A stretch of 64,000 bases of DNA. Source: Rhodobacter sp. SY28-1 (GTDB lineage: Bacteria > Pseudomonadota > Alphaproteobacteria > Rhodobacterales > Rhodobacteraceae). The stretch lies in contig NZ_STGH01000003.1 of the NCBI RefSeq assembly GCF_005222785.1, forward strand, positions 682,001-746,000. The letters are read 5' to 3'. Under the pieces are notes generated by a model. That model was not told the DNA's origin and did no database searches. It saw nothing but the letters and a program-made list of their open reading frames with translations. This document shows, one piece after another, positions 1 to 8,042 of this stretch; position 1 is the first letter of the stretch, and each line of letters begins with the position of its first letter. Made by a program: the position numbers and the translations under genes.

Positions 1-4
1 TCGT

Positions 5-1198
5 GTGCGGTCGGAGGCGGCTTCCAAGGCCGGAGCGTCGGAGCGTGAGGCGTATGCGGAGGCGCTGCGGCGTCGGGCTGATCTGGTGGCAGCGGGTGCC
101 AGTGACCGGGATTTGGCATTGACGGCTGACAGCATGGCGGAGGCGTATCCGCAGGATGAATATGAGCCGCAGGGGGTGCCCCCGGTAGAGCGACACATGA
201 TCAACCTGCTTCGCCACGGGCCAGAGGGACACAGGGCCCCGGAGCCCACCTTGGGCGATGCCAAGGCCTTCTATCTCAAGGAACGTGGGAGCGACGAACC
301 CCCTGAGGCAATCCGGCGCTTTGAAGTCGATACCGATCGGATCATCGGCAGGGTGAAGGAAGCCCTGGGGCGTGACCCCGTGCTTACCAGCCTCACCCGT
401 GACGATGCCCGCAATGTGCGCGACTACATGCTTGATCGGTTGACCGTGACGGGCAAGCCCATCTCCCCGGCTTCGGTCGCACGGGACCTGAATGGCCTGA
501 ATGCCGTCATCAACTTCACGGCCAGGGAAATGCCCCTCCCGGCCACCTTTCAGAACCCGTTCAGTGGCCTGTCGGTTGGCAAGACGCGGGGTCGGTCGGT
601 GGAGAGTGAGAACCGCGACCCACTGCCCGAGAAGGTGTTGAAGGCGGCAAGGGAGAGGATCGTAGGTCATGCCAAGCGTGACTTGGCGCTGATCTGGCGG
701 CTTCTTGAGGGGACCGGGTGTCGTTTGTCCGAGGTGTCTGGCCTTCGGGTGGAGGACGTGGACGTGACCAGAGATCTCCCGCATATCCGGGTGACGTGGC
801 ACGAAAACCGGAGGCTTAAGACCGACGCCTCTAGCCGGTATGTCCCGTTGGTCGGGGACGCGCTGAAAGCGGCCAAGGAAGCCCTCAAGCTGCCCCGTGA
901 GGGCAACCTTCTGTTCGCCGACTATGGGCACGTCAGGGGCGGCGATGCGGCCTCTGCGGCGTTGATGAAACACGTCAGAGCCGTGACCACAGACCCCAAG
1001 CACGTTGTCCACTCCCTCCGGCACAACATAAAAGACAGGCTCATGCTGGCCGAGGTCGCGTCCCTAGACCAGAACCTAATCCTTGGTCACGCCTTGGGCG
1101 GCGTGGGGGAACGGGTCTATGGTGGGGACGCTGCCAAGCTACGTGTTACGACACGGGCGATGAGGCGGGCTTTCGGCTTGTCGGAGGTAGCCGATTAA
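5..1198 (+). CDS. Tyrosine-type site-specific recombinase (integrase)
   Basis: The product is a phage- or island-type tyrosine recombinase that would cut and rejoin attachment sites. Residues about 80-190 look like a core-binding SAM-like domain and 205-385 the catalytic domain. The expected catalytic residues are visible: Arg240 in GCRLSEV, Lys272, His336 and Arg339 in HSLRH, His362 in LGHALGG and the Tyr372 nucleophile in ERVYGG. The frame opens with GTG only 5 bases into the window, so the true start may lie upstream. It sits at the edge of an accessory region with RNase HI, a resolvase and an IS remnant, so it is probably the integrase of that island or of a decayed prophage. Confidence 0.9.
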   Translation: MRSEAASKAGASEREAYAEALRRRADLVAAGASDRDLALTADSMAEAYPQDEYEPQGVPPVERHMINLLRHGPEGHRAPEPTLGDAKAFYLKERGSDEPPEAIRRFEVDTDRIIGRVKEALGRDPVLTSLTRDDARNVRDYMLDRLTVTGKPISPASVARDLNGLNAVINFTAREMPLPATFQNPFSGLSVGKTRGRSVESENRDPLPEKVLKAARERIVGHAKRDLALIWRLLEGTGCRLSEVSGLRVEDVDVTRDLPHIRVTWHENRRLKTDASSRYVPLVGDALKAAKEALKLPREGNLLFADYGHVRGGDAASAALMKHVRAVTTDPKHVVHSLRHNIKDRLMLAEVASLDQNLILGHALGGVGERVYGGDAAKLRVTTRAMRRAFGLSEVAD

Positions 1199-1271
1199 GG
1201 GGGGGCGTCGGTCGTTGATGCCCTTCAATGACAACTCAAGGGCCCGTGGTCGGCCCCCTCTAGATGCATTA

Positions 1272-1955
1272 CTACGTATGCGGAGGGCGGATTTCAGGAC
1301 AGCCGCCCAACGCTCGTAGCTCACGGGTCTTGGCCCTGCCCAAGGTAAGCCAAAGGAAACCCTTGCAGATGGGCCGCAAGGTGTCGGCAAAGTCCCAGCC
1401 TTCGGGACGGCACGGGGCCTTCCTTTGGCGGTCGGGACGTGAAGGGGCGTGACCTTCGGTGTCTCCCGCCTCCCCGGTCGGAGGCTCAGGGCATTCGCCG
1501 GACACAACCGCCCGGACGCCCTGTCCCCAGAACATCCTGCAATAGGCGTCTGCGGCTTGAGCGATAGTCCGGTAGCTGGCAGGGGCGCGGCGAAAGAATA
1601 GGCTCTTGTCGTCTGGGCTGGCGCGCAAGAGCGTCGGATCGGTCAAGATGTTTCGCAACTTCCTGTCGCCACCCCTTGCCCGCCGGATCAGGTCTGACAT
1701 CAGCCCGAGCCGCTTGTTCGGTGGTGCCGTGTAGACCATCTCTGCCAGCCGCATGGCGGTGTCGTAGTGCACCAGCGACCGTCTCCGAAGGTCGGGGCTG
1801 GCGTCCACTGTGCGGGTGCCTCTGGCGGCGTTGCGGGATGCAGACTTCTGGCAGGGTTGGCTGCAATACTTCTGGTTCTTGCGACCGGGCAAAAAGTCCA
1901 CTTGGCAGCGAGGGCAGCATATCGCCACCCCCTGCCCCATTGCGTCGAATGGCAT
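1272..1955 (-). CDS. Hypothetical zinc-ribbon protein
   Basis: This 227-residue protein has an N-terminal metal-binding knuckle: Cys14-x2-Cys17 and Cys31-x3-Cys35, with aromatic and basic residues between (NQKYCSQPC). Such short treble-clef or zinc-ribbon folds bind nucleic acid or act as protein contacts. The rest is basic and predicted soluble, with no domain I recognise. Its ATG overlaps the TGA of the RNase HI gene by one base (TGATG), so the two are translationally coupled. The coupling suggests a shared role in nucleic-acid processing on the mobile element. The function is unknown. The C-terminal 60 residues are low in recognisable structure. Confidence 0.65.
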   Translation of the reverse strand: MPFDAMGQGVAICCPRCQVDFLPGRKNQKYCSQPCQKSASRNAARGTRTVDASPDLRRRSLVHYDTAMRLAEMVYTAPPNKRLGLMSDLIRRARGGDRKLRNILTDPTLLRASPDDKSLFFRRAPASYRTIAQAADAYCRMFWGQGVRAVVSGECPEPPTGEAGDTEGHAPSRPDRQRKAPCRPEGWDFADTLRPICKGFLWLTLGRAKTRELRALGGCPEIRPPHT

Positions 1956-2518
1956 CAGCGCCCCTCGGTAGCCTTGGCCTCTGCCTTCCGGGCAGCACGG
2001 TATGCCAGCCTGTCGGCCCGCTCGTTATGCTCGGAGCCGTTGTGGCCGCGAACCCACGCCCAAGTGATGTTGCGCCCCTTTGCGGCCCGCTCAAGGCGCT
2101 CCCAGAGGTCAGGATTCTCCACAGGCTTCCCATCCCCCTTGCGCCAGCCCCTTGCTTTCCAGTTGGGCAGCCAAAGGTTCATCGCGTTGGGGATCAGGTT
2201 GGCGTCACAGTGGGCCGTGATCGGTTCGTCGGTGACGGACCCAAGGCTCTCAATGGCAACGCACACGGCGGTCATTTCCATGCGGATGTTCGTGGTGATC
2301 TCGTCGGCAGGGCCGGAGATTTCACGTCTCTTGATCACTTCGCCGGAGGCGTCCAGGCGGAGGATGACAACGCCATAGCCGCCATAGCCGGGGTTCCCGA
2401 TGGATGATCCATCAGAATAGATCGAAATGCGGGTCTGGCCCTCGGAGGGCTGGGCACCGCTTGCGTTTGCGGGGGGTAGGTTTTCGTAGGTAGGCTTTGT
2501 CATGGTCTGGTGGTTCAT
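1955..2518 (-). CDS. rnhA: Ribonuclease HI
   Basis: The enzyme cleaves the RNA strand of RNA-DNA hybrids. The RNase H fold runs from about residue 30 to 175, with the active-site residues in place: Asp36 in YSDGSS, Glu81 in RMEMTA, Asp105 in HCDANL, His159 in RGHNG and Asp169 in ERADRLA. A 30-residue N-terminal extension precedes the fold, and an internal ATG at 2503 is an alternative start. At 187 residues it is longer than housekeeping RNase HI (about 155). The mobile-element setting and coupling to a zinc-ribbon gene suggest an accessory, element-encoded copy rather than the chromosomal rnhA. The upstream region carries the 26-bp repeat array. Confidence 0.85.
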   Translation of the reverse strand: MNHQTMTKPTYENLPPANASGAQPSEGQTRISIYSDGSSIGNPGYGGYGVVILRLDASGEVIKRREISGPADEITTNIRMEMTAVCVAIESLGSVTDEPITAHCDANLIPNAMNLWLPNWKARGWRKGDGKPVENPDLWERLERAAKGRNITWAWVRGHNGSEHNERADRLAYRAARKAEAKATEGR

Positions 2519-2649
2519 TTTCTGGTCTTTCGATTTGGTGAGCGTGAGTGTTCCCCGGGGGAGACGGGGGAGGTTGGAAGGACAATCGTTGCGCTGTGGT
2601 GGTTGCAGTGCGCGAGCTACCGGCGCGGGAAGGCTGGGCCCACATGCGT

Positions 2650-2945
2650 CTTAGGATGAGCGGTCATCGGTGCCTCTCCTAGGCGAAGGGGTAATTGCAG
2701 CCCGAAACAGGGGGAGTAACCGGCGCGGGGAGTGAAGGCTTACAGACTACTCCTAAACGGAGTGGAAATCGGCGATCCCCCAAACCGCCAGTCCCTAAGC
2801 GGAGGGGTAATCCAATCGTTCTTAGGATAGGCGGTATCACCCGCTTACCTAAGATGGGTGGTAATCGGCTTTCCTAAGATAAGGGAAATTCGCTTCGTCC
2901 TAAGATAGGCGGTAATCGACCCACCCCTAAGATGCGGGGTAATCG
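2650..2945 (+). repeat. Iteron-like array of degenerate direct repeats
   Basis: About ten same-orientation copies of a degenerate motif, core CTAAGATRGGYGGTAATC, begin near 2650, 2677, 2701, 2751, 2792, 2820, 2847, 2872, 2898 and 2924. The last five are spaced 25-28 bp apart, roughly 2.5 helical turns. The best copies are at 2847, 2898 and 2924. Those at 2701 and 2751 are decayed. The array fills the stretch between the RNase HI promoter region and the nuclease remnant. Such arrays serve as replication iterons, partition centromeres or multi-site operators. No Rep or Par gene is visible within the window, so the role is open. Confidence 0.8.
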
Positions 2946-2949
2946 CCCC

Positions 2950-3303
2950 TCACCCGTCTGTCAGGTCGGGAACGTATATCTGCTTGAGCGGGATGAGCGA
3001 GCGGTAGCGCGGCGCGAGCTTCGCATAGTTGCTCAGCACCATTTCGACAAACTGCTCTCCGTCGATCAGGCGCAGCTTCGCGCGATTCCGTTCCAACTCC
3101 ACGGCGCTGCGGCTGTAGGACCCAAGGTTCACATAAAGCCCATACTCCCCCTCCCCAAAGGTGCCCAGCAACTGGCCCGCGTCAGGCCTCGAGGTTTGGT
3201 CCGTCTTCCGCTTGCATTGCACCTTCATAATCAGCGGTTTGGAAGCGCATACTTTCACTGGGATAGCAAAGTCGGAACTCGAGACGTAGACGATATTCGC
3301 GAT
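2950..3303 (-). pseudogene. Mrr-type restriction endonuclease remnant (C-terminal part)
   Basis: The frame opens after an in-frame TAG at 3304-3306 and lacks a plausible ATG near its beginning; a GTG at 3258 is possible. It encodes the end of an Mrr_cat-like fold: an Asp in SSDFAIP, then KVQCKRKT carrying the Q-x-K form of the PD-(D/E)xK motif, followed by the family pattern GQLLGTF...GLYVNLGSYS...KLRLIDGEQFV and a PRYRSLIPLKQIYVPD tail. The N-terminal half of a normal Mrr-like protein is missing. I read it as a truncated, probably inactive restriction gene in a decayed defence region. A short functional nuclease started at GTG 3258 cannot be excluded. Confidence 0.65.
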
Positions 3304-3345
3304 CTAATATCGCGCTCCGTTCTAGCTTCGCCGCGTGCTCCCCAG

Positions 3346-4656
3346 CTATTGGTCCTTGCGCCGAACTTCAGCAAGCTTCCGCCACTCATCAATTTGAGCG
3401 TCCATTACGTCATGATCCATCATGACATTCACGGGAATAAACTCATCCTTGCGTGAAATTAAATCACCGGTGGCCGAATCGGTAAGTCTTAAGCAACCAT
3501 TTGCATAGTACCACTTCATGAATTCCATGACCTCTGCCTTACTCTGAGCGTAGGCTGCACTTCCGTCGTCGGATTGCCCAAAGATTCCGTTGTGGATATC
3601 GAAATCAAGGCGCTCGGTCTCGAAGTTAAGGTTAAATTTCACACACAGCCCGTTGACGCGATTCTCGTATTCAACGTGCACAATCTTCCCCTCTTGGGCA
3701 AACATCTTGGGCTGGAGACTCTTGAGTGCTTCAAACGGCCCACGACCCTCAAGCTGGAAATCTATCGTCGGAATGTCAACCAAAGCGGGCCCTACAGCTT
3801 CACCGGCCTGTAGAGATCGAACAATCGCGGGACCAAACTTCGCCTTGAAGCCCGCGAGTTCGTAAAGATGCTCCCGATACACAGTGCGTGCTGTTTGAAG
3901 ACCCAATTCTTCTTCGATCGCAAGCTCGGCTAGACCTTCTATCAGAGGGCGCTCCTCATATAGCCTAGCAGCGTCGGTCGGGTCATCAGGATCAACAATA
4001 GGATTACCCCCCGCATGAGCAATAGCGCATCGGCCAGAGACATACAAATGACTTGCAATGTCTGCTATTCCAGAAGCATGGAGTTTATTCAGAGAATCCT
4101 TTGCTCTTCCGTCCCTCAGCCGCCCCAGAGCGCCAGCGATCCAAGTCGCAATTTTCTTCTTCCCGACAGCGACCTCTAGAACACGATAGAATGAGAGGAA
4201 GGAGAATGCGACGTGCTGTAGCCCGCGCGCCTCTCTCATTAGCGCAATTGCAAGTTTCTGTTTATGATCCGTTACCTCGGGTAGATATCTCAAATCGAAC
4301 TTGTCTCGAACGTTCAGCATGGCGCCTTTTGGCCGAATAAAAGCGTAGAGTCTGCCCCCACCGCCATAGTGAACTGGAATTAGCCCCTTGCCCTCCACCC
4401 ATGCCAACACACTGAGGAATCTCAAGATCGCCTCTTTTGCGGCCTGATTTTCCCCGCGTGGAGACTTCACTGCTATTCCCGGATATGCGTCCGTAGTGGC
4501 TGGAATGACCCAGAATTCAGTGCCAAGGTAGATGATCTTTTGCGGCGTTACAGGCCAGGCCAGAGAGCTGTCGACGTATGCCGCAACCCAATTTGCCGGA
4601 GCCTTAAGTTCATCCGTCAACGCGTCAGCGTAAGCGAGTATCTCTCTGCCAAACAT
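3346..4656 (-). CDS. Hypothetical protein with HEPN-like RxxxxH motif (MauJ-like)
   Basis: I do not recognise the full 436-residue protein with certainty. A central helical region (about 130-250) contains SGRCAIAHAGG, where Arg209 and His214 form the R-x4-H signature of HEPN domains, many of which are RNases in toxin and defence systems. The same block resembles proteins annotated as methylamine-utilization MauJ. The N-terminal 110 residues look like an alpha/beta domain. No signal peptide or membrane segment is evident. Local base composition is more AT-rich than the core genes, which suggests transfer. It lies beside a broken restriction nuclease. A GAGG sequence lies 10 bases before the ATG. 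Confidence 0.6.
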   Translation of the reverse strand: MFGREILAYADALTDELKAPANWVAAYVDSSLAWPVTPQKIIYLGTEFWVIPATTDAYPGIAVKSPRGENQAAKEAILRFLSVLAWVEGKGLIPVHYGGGGRLYAFIRPKGAMLNVRDKFDLRYLPEVTDHKQKLAIALMREARGLQHVAFSFLSFYRVLEVAVGKKKIATWIAGALGRLRDGRAKDSLNKLHASGIADIASHLYVSGRCAIAHAGGNPIVDPDDPTDAARLYEERPLIEGLAELAIEEELGLQTARTVYREHLYELAGFKAKFGPAIVRSLQAGEAVGPALVDIPTIDFQLEGRGPFEALKSLQPKMFAQEGKIVHVEYENRVNGLCVKFNLNFETERLDFDIHNGIFGQSDDGSAAYAQSKAEVMEFMKWYYANGCLRLTDSATGDLISRKDEFIPVNVMMDHDVMDAQIDEWRKLAEVRRKDQ

Positions 4657-5426
4657 TTCGCGAATGCCTCATACACGAATCTCCTGTCGCATTTGAACGC
4701 GAACCTTCGATCTCTACCATAGAGAAATTCAACCATCCCACATGGTCGGCCCCTTTAGTTAAGAGAGATTTGCTCGGCGCATCTCAACCCAAGGCGTGCC
4801 TCCGCAGTCGAACGCACGTGTGCACCTCTCCTCAGTATGTGGGGAGCAACCCTTAGCGATGTTGACAGGCCGGATGCTTCGATGATAATCGTATTCATGC
4901 AACAACGGCTTCCTGGCGTTGCATATCGCTCTTGAGCGTAAGGAGGCCGCAGTGCTACCACCCGACACAGTTGATCGCTTCGATCGCATCGTTTTGCTGA
5001 TATCACAGGCAGACCTTACGATCGGGTTCGTACACGGGAGCGGCCTTGGGGCTTTTCTACTCGCGATGATAGCACTTGCGTTCATACGGAACCCGTCGTT
5101 TTCACGCTTGCGCCTCTCGAGCTTCATCCGAGCTTTGCGTTCAAGAGATTGACGCACTGCGCTGGAACACGCGGCAAGAGCGTTTCCTGGACCTCTACGC
5201 AGATGGGGATGGTTGCGATATGCGGAAGGGCTGGTTCCCGCGTGGGGACAAGTGGAGCCAAGGCTCGTGTACGGGGTGCCGTGTGAGGGCTACGATTTTG
5301 CCCGTATGGGGATGAAGTATTCGTGTCCAGAGGGTGCACCCCCGAGGTGATCTCTGGGGGTCAGGATGATGAGACAGATGGAGGGACAGAGTGATGCATT
5401 TCCGCTCCGTATTCTGTCCCCTCCGC
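4657..5426. other. Stretch without a confidently supported gene
   Basis: This 770-bp segment lies between the HEPN-like gene and the small ORF behind the resolvase. The only reading frame with a good ribosome-binding site is the short plus-strand one listed separately at 4952-5152. A longer minus-strand frame (4759-5157) has an atypical basic composition and no recognisable domain. I see no RNA gene or repeat here. It may be decayed element DNA. Confidence 0.5.
4952..5152 (+). CDS. Possible small hydrophobic protein
   Basis: A 66-codon frame starts with GTG five bases after a near-perfect Shine-Dalgarno sequence, TAAGGAGG at 4939-4946. The predicted peptide begins MLPPDTVDRFD, has hydrophobic stretches around residues 13-23 and 33-46 (GLGAFLLAMIALAFI), and ends in an Arg/Ser-rich basic tail. 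This layout resembles small membrane proteins, including some toxin-antitoxin toxins, but I recognise no family. The strong ribosome-binding site is the main support. Without homologues it could be chance in decayed DNA. Confidence 0.3.
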   Translation: MLPPDTVDRFDRIVLLISQADLTIGFVHGSGLGAFLLAMIALAFIRNPSFSRLRLSSFIRALRSRD

Positions 5427-5513
5427 TCACAGGTTCAGCCAAACCGAACCAATCGCCCCGGCAGTCATGCCGATGATGACAGCCCATCCGATGACTTGCA
5501 GCGCCATCTCCAT
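5427..5513 (-). CDS. Small membrane peptide downstream of resolvase
   Basis: A 28-codon frame begins 3 bases after the resolvase stop codon, on the same strand, and reads MEMALQVIGWAVII then a Gly/Ala-rich hydrophobic stretch ending SVWLNL. It would form one transmembrane helix with almost no soluble part. Its spacing suggests translational coupling to the resolvase. GTG and ATG frames this short are easily missed by gene finders. Function is unknown. The uniform hydrophobicity and operon-like spacing argue for a real peptide, but no homologue is known to me. Confidence 0.4.
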   Translation of the reverse strand: MEMALQVIGWAVIIGMTAGAIGSVWLNL

Positions 5514-5516
5514 CGC

Positions 5517-6086
5517 CTAGACCCCGTCGCCCTGAACGCCATCAAGGATGCGGTAGACGCTGGCCCGACCGATGCCGAGGCGCTTGGCGATCTCTGTCCC
5601 GCCGATGCCCTGCCGGTGCAGCTTCACCACGTCATCGGCCTTGGCCCGTGCGGTGGGTGCCCTGCCCTTGTATTTGCCTTCGGCCTTCGCCTTGGCGATA
5701 CCTTCCCGCTGGCGCTCAAGCATGATCTCCCGTTCAAACTCCGCCACGCCACCGAGGATGGTCAGCATCAGCTTCCCCGTGGGGGTCGAGGTATCAATGC
5801 CCATAGCGAGTATACGGAGGGCCACCCCCTTTGCCTCTAGCTGCCCCAAGAGGTCCACCAGATGGGCCACAGAGCGGGCCAAGCGGTCCAGCTTAGTGAC
5901 TACCAGTGTGTCACCCTGACGGGCGAACAAGAGGGCCTCTGCCAGCTTCTCCCGCATCGCTACGTCCACGCTGGACACTTGCTCCACAAAGAACCTCTCG
6001 CACCCTGCCGTGGCAAGGTCGCGTTCCTGGGCTTCAAGCCCGGCCTTCTGGTCAAGGGTGGAGGTTCGGGCGTATCCGATCAGCAT
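5517..6086 (-). CDS. Serine recombinase, resolvase/invertase family
   Basis: This small serine recombinase has the N-terminal catalytic domain of Tn3-type resolvases and a C-terminal helix-turn-helix. The nucleophile is Ser9 in IGYARTST. The TKLDRLARS arginine motif, GVAEFEREIM and the hinge ERQREGIAKAKAEGKYKGR are intact, followed by the HTH region GIGGTEIAKRLGIGRASVYRIL. I chose ATG 6086 because AGGAG lies 9 bases upstream; a GTG at 6107 would place this site inside the gene. At 189 residues it has the normal length for the family. A candidate resolution or operator site lies about 75-110 bases upstream. It probably belongs to a transposon or plasmid-derived segment. Confidence 0.9.
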   Translation of the reverse strand: MLIGYARTSTLDQKAGLEAQERDLATAGCERFFVEQVSSVDVAMREKLAEALLFARQGDTLVVTKLDRLARSVAHLVDLLGQLEAKGVALRILAMGIDTSTPTGKLMLTILGGVAEFEREIMLERQREGIAKAKAEGKYKGRAPTARAKADDVVKLHRQGIGGTEIAKRLGIGRASVYRILDGVQGDGV

Positions 6087-6413
6087 GGCGAGCGTCTCCT
6101 GTCTCACTGGGTCTTAGACCTGATACACGACCTTGTCTCAAATCGTCAAGACCATTCGTATGGGACACCGTGAGGGATACCGTGAGGCGTCCCGCTAGAC
6201 CGTGCCCTGCGAGGCTATGGCTGGGCGCAGTGTGGGGTGTCCCGGATGATGGATTGAAGGGGGCCACCGGGGGGACTGCGCGGCTTCACCTGTTCAGGTC
6301 AGGCCCTCAGATTTTTTCGCTGATTTCTTGCCTATAAACGTAGTAGTGATCAGCCGAGCCGATTTTGCGCTGAAGTCGGCTCCCAGTTTCGCTGCCACCT
6401 CCGGAAGACCCTC
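6087..6413. other. Intergenic region with possible resolvase site
   Basis: No gene is supported here. It separates the divergent resolvase and trypsin-like protease genes. Within it, 6162-6193 holds two direct copies of ACCGTGAGG (6167-6175 and 6179-6187) bracketed by GGGAC and GTCCC, a possible resolvase subsite or operator. A T-rich tract, ATTTTTTCGC, near 6310 is the only other notable feature. Confidence 0.4.
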
Positions 6414-7211
6414 ATGAGTTATCTTCAAAGCTATGTTGTGCCAATCTGCAGCTACACCATTCACGAGGAAGAAGCCGATCTTAAGAAGCTGTTTGGAACG
6501 GCCTTCTATTTCGGCAACAATGGCTTCTTTCTCACGGCAAGGCACGTGGTCGACGAGGCACAGAGTTTCGCGGATGAGAAAGGCCACCTTGTCGGCTTGG
6601 TTGTCAAGGCGGACCAAGGCCGACAAGAGCAAAGCACTATTATCCCACTGAAAACGTATGAACATGCCCCTGCGCCCTATGACATAACAGCCGGAAAGTC
6701 GGGATATTTCCCCCCAACGCCATTGAAGGTCGCAAATGCGCAGGTAAGTGTTTGGACTGATGTCGCTGGCTTGGGCTACCCTGACAGCGCAGCAGTAATT
6801 GATCAGCAAACACTATGGATGAATGTAAGAGGCTACAAAGGTCACATCCAGCGGCCCACGGTCCCCAGAGATATCGTGATCGGCACTCATCCCAATGGGT
6901 TTGAGCTAAGCTTCCTTACTGGCCCAGGGTCGAGTGGAGGGCCGATATTTACTTTGGACGAAACGGTTATTGGGGTAATCGTAGCGTCGTTCAGATCACA
7001 GCAAACCGAAGATCAAATTGTTGAAATTCAGAAGGACGGGAGCACCTACAAGGAGCTTCGAGTTCGCGTAGAGGAGTTTGGCTTCGCTCACGACATTCGA
7101 GGTTTGCTGGATTGGCGCGCCGAAATCTTTGAAGGGCTTACCCTCAGCGAAGTATCAGCGCTACCGTTCGGTCAGCTCCCGTCAATACAAGCCGCTTCGA
7201 AGCGAAGGTAA
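6414..7211 (+). CDS. Trypsin-like serine protease (S1 fold)
   Basis: This 265-residue chymotrypsin-fold peptidase carries the full catalytic triad: His44 in LTARHVV, Asp90 in APYDIT and Ser174 in GPGSSGGPIF. No signal peptide or membrane segment is visible, so it should act in the cytoplasm, and there is no PDZ domain, unlike HtrA/DegP. Stand-alone cytoplasmic trypsin-like domains are frequent in bacterial conflict systems, where a sensor activates them, but no partner gene lies beside it. GGAAG lies about 7 bases before the ATG. Base composition is AT-richer than the core genome, fitting acquisition with the surrounding element. Confidence 0.8.
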   Translation: MSYLQSYVVPICSYTIHEEEADLKKLFGTAFYFGNNGFFLTARHVVDEAQSFADEKGHLVGLVVKADQGRQEQSTIIPLKTYEHAPAPYDITAGKSGYFPPTPLKVANAQVSVWTDVAGLGYPDSAAVIDQQTLWMNVRGYKGHIQRPTVPRDIVIGTHPNGFELSFLTGPGSSGGPIFTLDETVIGVIVASFRSQQTEDQIVEIQKDGSTYKELRVRVEEFGFAHDIRGLLDWRAEIFEGLTLSEVSALPFGQLPSIQAASKRR

Positions 7212-7465
7212 AAAAGGGTTGTCCGACGCGGGCAAGCTATTCGGGCCAAGGCGGAGCTTGCCTTGCTCGTTGTGATGCAGGAGTATAGGCACACAAATTC
7301 ACCACGTCAGGCACACACGGCCGACCATCGGGAAGGACAGTGGCTATCTCAAGCCCTTGATATTGAACGAAATACCGAGAGTGTTGCGCTGTTAAGTTAG
7401 ACCCCTACACGCCTACCGCCGGAGCCAAAAAATCCAATAAATTTTGGATACTTAGATGGGCGACC

Positions 7466-8042
7466 CTAGGGTCCAGACTCATTGATAGCAAAAGCCACAA
7501 CATGACCGTTTCGGCGAGTGCGACGGCGGACAGTAAGGTCTTAGCACATCTGTCGTTGCGGGTTGCGACTTTGCGCCGGTCCTTCAGCCGGCCGAACATG
7601 ATCTCGATCCGGTTGCGGCGGCGGTAGCGGCGCTTGTCGTAGCGGACAGCTTTGCCACGCGACGTCCAACCAGGGATGCAGGCTCGTATCCCCTTGTCTT
7701 TCAACGCTTCTCGGAACCAGCCGTCCCTCGCCGGTTCGCTCGAACCGGTGGCGCTCACCGCCTCGATAACCCCCGGTCCGCGATCCCCCATAACGCGTCT
7801 TGGGCGGGCCATACTCACGGTTCGGGCTGGCCCTCGAACCGATGGCAGGCCCACCCCTCACCATCGCACCACCTCAATCCATTGCGATTGATGAAGATTA
7901 TGCCAATCATCACCCGCCGGTCATCGACATGCGGCTTGCCAGGATTTATCGGGAAAAACGGCTTAAACCGTGCCAAATGCTCCCCGGCAAGCCAGAAAAG
8001 GCTGCTCGTCACCACCCCCGCAACTTCGGGTGCTTGAATCAC
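7466..8042 (-). pseudogene. IS5-family transposase, broken
   Basis: Two separated pieces of one DDE transposase are visible on the minus strand. The N-terminal piece (from 8042) contains LARFKPFFPINPGKPHVDDRR and FINRNGLRWCD; the C-terminal piece contains WFREALKDKGIRACIPG, the YDKRRYRRRNRIEIMFGRLKD signature and LSAVALAETVMLWL. They lie in different frames. The centre, including the first two catalytic aspartates, is replaced by a short garbled stretch around 7720-7870. Both an internal deletion and frameshifts are therefore present. The C-terminal frame reads past the inverted repeat to 7405. Confidence 0.8.

Noticed and set aside
2650-2945. CRISPR array
   Set aside because: Copies are degenerate and the spaces between them are only about 5-20 bp with no unique spacer size; no cas gene is present.
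2695-3456. Plus-strand frames through the repeat array
   Set aside because: Their PK-[MR]-GGN-like peptides are only the repeats translated, and the 26-bp period changes frame, so no conserved protein results.
4759-5157. 132-codon minus-strand frame
   Set aside because: Composition is basic and irregular, no ribosome-binding site was found, and it overlaps a plus-strand frame with a strong one.
6294-6809. 171-codon minus-strand frame overlapping the trypsin-like protease
   Set aside because: It overlaps a protein with a complete catalytic triad and shows no domain of its own.
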